A stretch of 64,000 bases of DNA, from the NCBI RefSeq assembly GCF_964204645.1, contig NC_134025.1:17702001-17766000 (forward strand), given 5' to 3'. The notes below the pieces were generated by a model. It did no database searches and had not been told where the DNA came from. It was given only the letters and a program-made list of their open reading frames with translations. This DNA is from Tubulanus polymorphus. Taxonomy: Eukaryota; Nemertea; Palaeonemertea; Tubulaniformes; Tubulanidae. Shown here piece by piece: positions 58,575 to 64,000 of the stretch (position 1 is its first letter; the number at the start of each line of letters is the position of its first letter). Made by a program: the position numbers and the translations under genes.

Positions 58575-59938
58575 TCACCCCATAATTGTGTATCCAATCG
58601 AGCCCATTCTCTCGAAACCGCTGACGATTCCCGTAAAACATTAAGATCGGAGTCCGGAGAGCGATATGCTTCCATTGACTCACCGACCAGAGGAGCTGCC
58701 GTGGGCTTAGCGCGAGTTGCCCCGTGCTTGACAAAGAACTCACTTATCATCGCTCTAAATGGCATGTCCCCCGCTGGTTCGGATAAAACTGAACGGGACG
58801 GAGATACATTGCGAGCCAGGGAAGCCCCCATCGTCTGGGGCAACCCACAATTGCTCGCGACAGGAACGACCCCAGAAGGAATTGCCGCTTCTGGGACCGG
58901 ATCCTCATTGAAATAAGACCCTACCGCAGCATCCAGGAATTCAGAGTCAGAATTCCGAAGAACTGAGTGGGCTGGCGAACTTCTAACCGGACAATCAGGA
59001 ATAGGCTTACCTGTTGTAGAGGTTGCAGCGACTTGTTGCGACGAAGATAACAAGTTTAAAATTTTCTCCTCAAATACATGGTAATACTTCTGAGTCAGGT
59101 ATTTTCTAGTATCCCGACGATCATGCCGACTTCGGTGACGGTCCCTCGAACGGGATCGCGACCTACTAGAAGAATCGCTTTCATCGCTAACCGACGTCGA
59201 CGAACGATGAGAAGACCGACGGCGAAACTTCCGACAATAACGATCGTAGTCCCTCTCACGATCAAACCTTGATCTGCGAGAAGGACATCTTGCTCGTTTA
59301 TTACGCTCACGGCGTCTAAATCTAGTGGGAGAGCGAGCTCTATCACCAGAGCGACGATCAGAATCAGACGATGAACGTACCGGATGTTTTGAACCGGACG
59401 ACGTCTGGACCGGACCGATGCCCGACCCGGACCGGACCGGTACCGACCGAACCGGTGCGGGCCGTTCGCGACTACCGCGGCGCGCGCTCGGTTCCGAACA
59501 TGTAGTCTGAACCGGCCAAACCGGTGAACGACCAGAGACCGGTGAATGACCGGAGACCGGTGCCGGTGAACCAGCGTTCCTCCCCGGTGAACGGAGTTGG
59601 GAAGCCGATCGTACCTGAACGACCGGCGACCGCTCCGCTTTACGATAAGAAACAGGATTAGAAACGTCGGTTGGCACGTCGGCCAAAACCGACGAATCCC
59701 TGCTAACTCGACGATGATCTCTTAGTTTAAGAGCCTTATCGGCCCTAAGCCAAAGGTCCTCGGACCACACGTCGCAAATCTTGCAAGGATTGCTCCTTGC
59801 ACATATTTGACCGGATTTGCGCCTGCACGACGCACATGAATCGTGGTTGTCCCAGGCGCCAAACAAATGCCCACATCCCTCCCCGCCACGATGCTGACCC
59901 TTAGGAGGGGGTGGCATAATTATCCTGTTACAAATCAA
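58529..59938 (-). CDS. DIRS gag, N-terminal part
   Basis: The likely start is the ATG at 59917 (MPPPPKGQHRGGEG) rather than the upstream one. Residues ~22-58 form a Cys/His cluster (CGHLFGAWDNHDSCASCRRK ... CARSNPCKICDVW), probably zinc binding. Residues ~100-280 are strikingly rich in Ser, Pro and Arg and end in SSRSRSRSRDRHRSRHDRR, like an SR-protein RS domain. After that comes a helical region. The frame ends at 58529, but the gag reading continues in the next frame from 58574 (MKSGKYFSSTDPPMG), so one frameshift splits the gene. Confidence 0.8.
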   Translation of the reverse strand: MICNRIIMPPPPKGQHRGGEGCGHLFGAWDNHDSCASCRRKSGQICARSNPCKICDVWSEDLWLRADKALKLRDHRRVSRDSSVLADVPTDVSNPVSYRKAERSPVVQVRSASQLRSPGRNAGSPAPVSGHSPVSGRSPVWPVQTTCSEPSARRGSRERPAPVRSVPVRSGSGIGPVQTSSGSKHPVRSSSDSDRRSGDRARSPTRFRRRERNKRARCPSRRSRFDRERDYDRYCRKFRRRSSHRSSTSVSDESDSSSRSRSRSRDRHRSRHDRRDTRKYLTQKYYHVFEEKILNLLSSSQQVAATSTTGKPIPDCPVRSSPAHSVLRNSDSEFLDAAVGSYFNEDPVPEAAIPSGVVPVASNCGLPQTMGASLARNVSPSRSVLSEPAGDMPFRAMISEFFVKHGATRAKPTAAPLVGESMEAYRSPDSDLNVLRESSAVSREWARLDTQLWGECRPGTFSFPLQNGV

Positions 59939-60119
59939 AACAATTCAATTCAATCAAATTATATTTGTAAATAAAATTCTTACGGAAAAATAGAAACCAG
60001 GGATAACCCTCAAACCGAACGGACTCACCGTTATGAGAGTGAAAACTCCCTAATATCCTAATTCCCAGATTTTTACGGCGAAAAAATCTAACGCGTTCTA
60101 CTGCGAGAACGCCAAAAAA

Positions 60120-60254
60120 AAGATGGCGGATTTCGCCGGTGGCTAAATGCAATACCGCAGGGCCGGGTCGTATAGAAAAACCATTGACGATCAATCCAAA
60201 TTTAGAAAATATTGGCAAAAACCATAGGAAAGGGTACAGTACTCGACGGAAATA
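60120..60254. repeat. DIRS inverted terminal repeat, 5' side
   Basis: Inverted partner of 54500-54625. The outer end is gacggaaatat at 60244-60254. It should contain the promoter, as it precedes gag by ~180 bp. Confidence 0.9.
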
Positions 60255-60467
60255 TGAAGACTTACCTCCCTTCCTTGTATATGTATCATACCCAATGAAT
60301 AGTGGAAGTTTGCACGCTATGGTTTCTTCGTGTACCTTGACACCGACGGTACTCTTATTTCACCAGTCAGTGACCAAAGTATCAAAATGTAACATGCTTA
60401 ATAGTAATTGCCAATACACAGCTTGATATTTTACAAAATGGCATAATAATTCCAGATCTATTCTAGT

Positions 60468-60947
60468 CAATTGTCAATGATATTTTCTGTGGTGCAAATA
60501 AAGACATTCCTCCCAAAAGCCAAATCAACGAAAGATTTCACAGAAATCGATATTGAAATACAATTTTAGATCTAATAATAAAACCCGGAAGTAAAACGGT
60601 AGACGATACCGCTGGTTCACGTGAACACCTGCTGGTCTCTGCGGCTAAGCCAATCATAGAGGAGTCTTTGCTTTCTGATTGGCTTTTTAAAACAGATATT
60701 TTTGCGATCAGAATTTCACGAAAAAGCTCATTTTTACGAGGCCCTCCTTCAAAATTCAGCTTCATAGGGGTTGGAGAATGGATAATGCTCTAAAGAATGA
60801 TTTGTATGAATATATGCTCAGTTGCACAGTCAATGGGCCTTAGCTCTGGAAACCATGTCATTGAAATTCGCTCCATTTGTAACCATTTCATTTAAATTCG
60901 CTCCATTTGTATAGTAATAAGCTCAGCCTACGGCTGGCCTAAAAAAT
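60468..60947 (+). repeat. Interspersed repeat R1, copy 2
   Basis: Matches 20036-20478 over its length. It has an extra internal duplication of about 30 bp (aaattcgctccatttgta twice, 60868-60912). Confidence 0.75.
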
Positions 60948-60984
60948 TACATAACTAAATCAACAAATAAGTAAAGCTTTTAAC

Positions 60985-61150
60985 GAAATTCAATAGGGTT
61001 ACAGATTTCATTACTGCATTGAGTGTTTTGAAAGTTTCCAAAGAGAAACAAAGCCTTCACAAGTTATTTGTACCAAAGAAAGCAAGTGCGTATGTGTTAG
61101 CAAGAATGAATTTTAGCTAAAGCGAAAGTCCATAATAAAGACTGCCAAAA
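60985..61150 (+). repeat. Interspersed repeat shared with 8525-8700
   Basis: aaattcaatagg...ttactgcattgagtgtttt...aaagtccata, same orientation as the left copy. Confidence 0.5.
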
Positions 61151-61449
61151 ACTTGAAACAATCTTCTATCATTACAGAGAGTGCCATCATTTTGTAAAAA
61201 TCTTCAGAGCAATTTTCTGATTGTTTTAGTTCCTTATAACATTAATCTATTGGGAAACACCTAACTTGAATTCGCACAAATTTTCAGAGAAACTCTGCAG
61301 ACAGTCTGAGCAAGCGCATTATATTACATATTACATGAAAACAAATTTTTAGCACTGAACTGCATGACTCCTATGACTTACACCTTAATATTCCATGCAT
61401 CATGACTAGTTGATGATCTACTTATGATGTAAACTTATTAGTGACTCAC

Positions 61450-61632
61450 CCAAGTAAGCAAAAGTTGCTTCTATCTGTTCTGAATTTAAATCGATTTTCC
61501 AAGAGTCGCCAAAGCGAGATGAATGATTTAATAAATCATTGTTTCCATGACCATCTATCTCCTGATGTGTGTTACGTTGAAGTTGGTATTTCGATTTAAA
61601 AGATTTATCGACATCATGACTGCAGCACAAAC
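61450..61632 (-). CDS. TRAK: TRAK/milton exon (N-terminal region)
   Basis: The acceptor cctttttcag precedes 61632 and a GTGAGT donor follows 61450. The 183-nt exon encodes (G)LCCSHDVDKSFKSKYQ ... RFGDSWKIDLNSEQIEATFA, then YL, ending in phase 1. The IDL-x-SEQIEATFAYL stretch corresponds to IDLTTEQIEETLKYF of vertebrate TRAKs, and the reading continues correctly into the next exon (A-LRNVRLSQMTK). The more N-terminal part is divergent from vertebrate proteins. The 18-kb intron after it contains the DIRS element and Penelope-like element 2. Confidence 0.85.
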
Positions 61633-62273
61633 CTGAAAAAGGTTTGAGGGTAAATGTTATTTGGAGAAACCAGAATTTCTATATAGCCACATCGTCATAT
61701 TATTTCATTGATGTTGTTCCGGGAAATACAGTTTCACTAGTGACCAACTGCAGAACACAATGGAACCATAGTACTGAGTGTTTCAAACTGCCAAGCATCA
61801 GTTGACGCATACATGTATGGTACAGCCTAAAAATAGTTTCCATCCTAAAACACGCCAGTCTTGCACAAAAATATCAAGAATATTAAGTTTTGTTTTGTAC
61901 TTGCCTAGTACATACAGTCATGCTTTACACGCGTTTTGGAGAGTTGAAACAGGACAGTCTGGGCAGAAATACAATTCAACCAATCAGATGTGTATTGTGT
62001 ATCCATATTCTTAACCAATTACATGTATTGCATTGAACTACAGCTTAGCCAATGAGATTTGTCATGTGTCATCTTTTTAATCACCCACATGCATGTTTTA
62101 ATCTGCTCAACACATTGGGCACCATGTAACAGCCTTTTTGGTGAGGCAGTTCTGAGTGTGGTAAATTTTGACAAATGATGCATTTAGTTTAAGTTTTTTG
62201 CCGCAAAGGACAATTTAGCCAGTATTGTCGTAAGCATGTCGACATGCCAGGTATGGTACAATCAAAATCTCAC

Positions 62274-62328
62274 CTGAAAATTCGATCACATTTAATCTCC
62301 ACAAAAACCTTAATGTATGATATACCAT
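62274..62328 (-). CDS. Possible first coding exon of TRAK
   Basis: An ATG at 62328 opens MVYHTLRFLWRLNVIEFS, and a good donor (CAG|GTGAGA) follows 62274 leaving one base, exactly the phase required by the exon at 61632. The residues show no known TRAK similarity, and vertebrate N-termini vary by promoter. The other in-phase reading has a stop, so this is a conjecture from splice signals. Confidence 0.35.
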
Positions 62329-62533
62329 AGACACTACAACACCAACAACATTTTGTCAATACTCAGCCAAACCAGAATTTGCCTTTTGCTGAAAAGTTTA
62401 TCGGTATTTTCAAAAATTTTCCAGTAGTTCAAACCAGATGACGTTTTAAGAATCTGTTTAAATATGTAAAAAATATGTATTCGGCTAAGTTACGACGAAC
62501 AAAAATTTTGTTTTCCCAACTTTTGACAATGTA

Positions 62534-62573
62534 CTAGTGCGCCATCTTCATCTTAGCACTGATGGCGCACTAG
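62534..62573. repeat. Perfect 13-bp hairpin
   Basis: CTAGTGCGCCATC, a 14-nt loop, then GATGGCGCACTAG. Isolated, with a stem too short for a microRNA precursor. Confidence 0.7.
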
Positions 62574-63439
62574 CACAGTGTCATATTGAGAGTATAATTA
62601 GAGTTTAGAAGTATGACTCCGAGAGATTTGAGAAAGAACGATGCAATTTGCCATAGAACTATGCAATTTGCCATAAAAATGATTAAGTCTTTCCGTTACT
62701 AAATTTTTTTCAGTATTTTCAGGCATAAAGATCCGTAAAAGTTTTCTAACATGCGGTCCATGGACAATTAAACTTCGTTGAGAAAATCAGAAGTTTTGGA
62801 AAAAGGAGCAAGAGTCCCACCTCCACCTCTTTCAAAAATCAGAAGTTTAATCTTTCAGCTCTATTCCGTGGCTATGGCAATAAACTACTGCTTTGTGAAG
62901 TTTCAATAACCTATATACAATAGTTTGGAAGTCACAACAATTTAATTTCATTCAAATTAAAATCGTCTGGCACACACAGGATTTGAAATTAAAGCTGCTG
63001 GCAGGTTAAAGGTTGATTATCATTTAGAATTAAACCACTTGGTATTTAAAAGTTATGCTCATTTTCTGGGCTTAATTTCCCCAAGTTTAGCATGAGCTAA
63101 AAGATTTTCTAGTAATTCCTAACCCTTTTGCTGCGCACACGATTGCAGCACCCCGTACGTACCATATTTTCCCAAAAATTGTGGAGAATGTTGTATTTAG
63201 TGGTGGTGAATATTGAATGGAATATTGAATTGAATGGACAACGGATTAGTTAATTCAGGGAAGTGTGATGAGATGGAATACGGGCGCTTTTAATTGCCGG
63301 ATGTAGGCTATTCAATTCAGCCCGTACATCAAAGGTTACCGCAACAGCAGTAAGCTACCCTTATCGAGTGTGTGTTACCAGCTGAACACCAGTCAACAAC
63401 AACTTTGATTTGGTCGCAGAACAACCCGCAATAGTTTTA

Positions 63440-63580
63440 GCCCGATAAATGTTCTGCGATCGATACTACGCATGCGCACTGCAGTTCATTGAACAACGTG
63501 GAAGTGGCTGTGTATACACATATTTTTCTTTAGAAAATCGGTTGAAATTCAACAATTTCTCGTAAAATTTGTCCAAAAAG
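63440..63580 (+). promoter_or_regulatory. Promoter with NRF1-like site and 5' UTR exon
   Basis: GCATGCGC (63470-63477) in the context actacgcatgcgcactg matches the palindromic NRF1 site (GCGCATGCGC type), common in animal housekeeping promoters. Downstream is ~100 bp ending at a strong donor AAAAG|GTATGT (63580). The following intron (63581-63955) ends ttcttgtttttag. The region could serve the plus-strand gene and, divergently, TRAK. Confidence 0.55.
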
Positions 63581-63957
63581 GTATGTATTTTTATTCTTCT
63601 ATATCTCCGAAACCCGGTATCGGAACATTAAGTATTTATATTGTGATTAAAGTCTGTTTTTATGTGTTAAACATATGTTTTTGCCAGTTCGTTCCGATTC
63701 CGGGTTTAGCGTTATTTGGGCCTTGAAGATGTCAAATATTTCGGCCCAGACTCGCGCAGCTTTCGTTTCTGACGTCATGTTGCTATGTTACGACACAAAC
63801 ATATACACGAAGTGATCTTTAAAATGTGTATTTACTACATAATAATGTTACTTAATAACGCTTACATTAGGTCTACAAGTTATTGTCCCCCATATAAACC
63901 AAGTTGCCTAAATAGCATCGGCAATCTCATTTAATTAACCTTTTCTTGTTTTTAGTC

Positions 63958-64000
63958 ATGGATCTTTGTCGATTGTGTGGAAAAAATGCGAAACCTCCGG
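63958..64000 (+). CDS. Start of a zinc-finger-like gene (runs off the window)
   Basis: Two bases after an intron acceptor (tttttag|tc) an ATG opens MDLCRLCGKNAKPP. A leading MxxCRxCG is how ZAD-type and other short Cys-finger proteins begin. Only 14 codons are visible, so neither family nor function can be fixed. Confidence 0.55.
   Translation, partial: MDLCRLCGKNAKPP

Larger units (their letters stand above)
54464..60254 (-). mobile_element. DIRS retrotransposon, structurally complete
   Basis: Read leftwards it has a 5' inverted terminal repeat (60254-60120), gag, RT/RNase H, tyrosine recombinase, an internal complementary region (54672-54775) and an inverted 3' terminal repeat (54464-54625). 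This order and the inverted rather than direct ends define DIRS elements, which integrate through a recombinase-joined circle without target-site duplication; none is seen. The frames carry about four single-base frameshifts, either decay or assembly errors. Confidence 0.93.

Noticed and set aside
62534-62573. microRNA precursor
   Set aside because: The stem is only 13 bp; a precursor needs about 30 bp.

Overview
This is AT-rich, intron-rich animal DNA, almost certainly from a marine invertebrate. It carries a recognisable metazoan gene and a mixture of transposons (Penelope-like, DIRS, BEL/Pao, CR1/L2-like LINE, piggyBac, hAT, mariner, Harbinger and Helentron-like 'pearl' elements) of the kind found in molluscs, hemichordates, echinoderms and lancelets. 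The sequence alone does not settle the species.

The backbone is one host gene on the minus strand, the kinesin adaptor TRAK/milton. Four exons read in order from right to left: 61450-61632, 43508-43584, 23338-23454 and 8930-9033. Their splice phases fit (1, 0, 0) and together they encode the conserved HAP1_N coiled-coil start of the protein. A weaker upstream coding exon is possible at 62274-62328. Introns of about 18, 20 and 14 kb separate the exons, and nearly everything else in the window lies inside them. At the right edge a second, divergent gene begins on the plus strand: an NRF1-like promoter site near 63470, a 5' UTR exon ending at 63580, and an ATG at 63958 (MDLCRLCG..., a zinc-finger-like start). 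The interval 62.3-63.5 kb may be a bidirectional promoter.

From left to right the window holds the following. 0-9 kb: the 5' end of a hAT-like transposase, Helentron-like repeats, a LINE between inverted ribozyme-bearing arms, and a broken DDE transposase split by a 1.1-kb near-perfect foldback element with an 8-bp target duplication. 9-24 kb: nested inverted-repeat elements, a degraded CR1/L2-like LINE, and a 4.4-kb ruin of a large multicopy invertebrate gene family with a PIN-like nuclease core. 24-36 kb: a BEL/Pao pol fragment, a mariner-type MITE, two facing Helentron-like repeats, a tRNA-SINE head, a pair of duplicated 48-bp exons with a SANT-like last exon on the plus strand, and Penelope-like element 1. 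36-48 kb: several ~140-bp tandem arrays, a TA microsatellite, a piggyBac fragment, and Penelope-like element 2 with an inverted copy of its own RT segment at its head. 48-54 kb: a piggyBac element split by a 2.4-kb insert, and a second mariner-type MITE. 54.4-60.3 kb: a structurally complete DIRS retrotransposon with inverted terminal repeats, an internal complementary region, gag, RT/RNase H and tyrosine recombinase, damaged by a few frameshifts.

Most coding sequence here is mobile-element derived and broken. The TRAK exons and the right-edge gene start are the host genes supported with confidence; the plus-strand SANT-like exon set is a possible third gene or a multicopy element.
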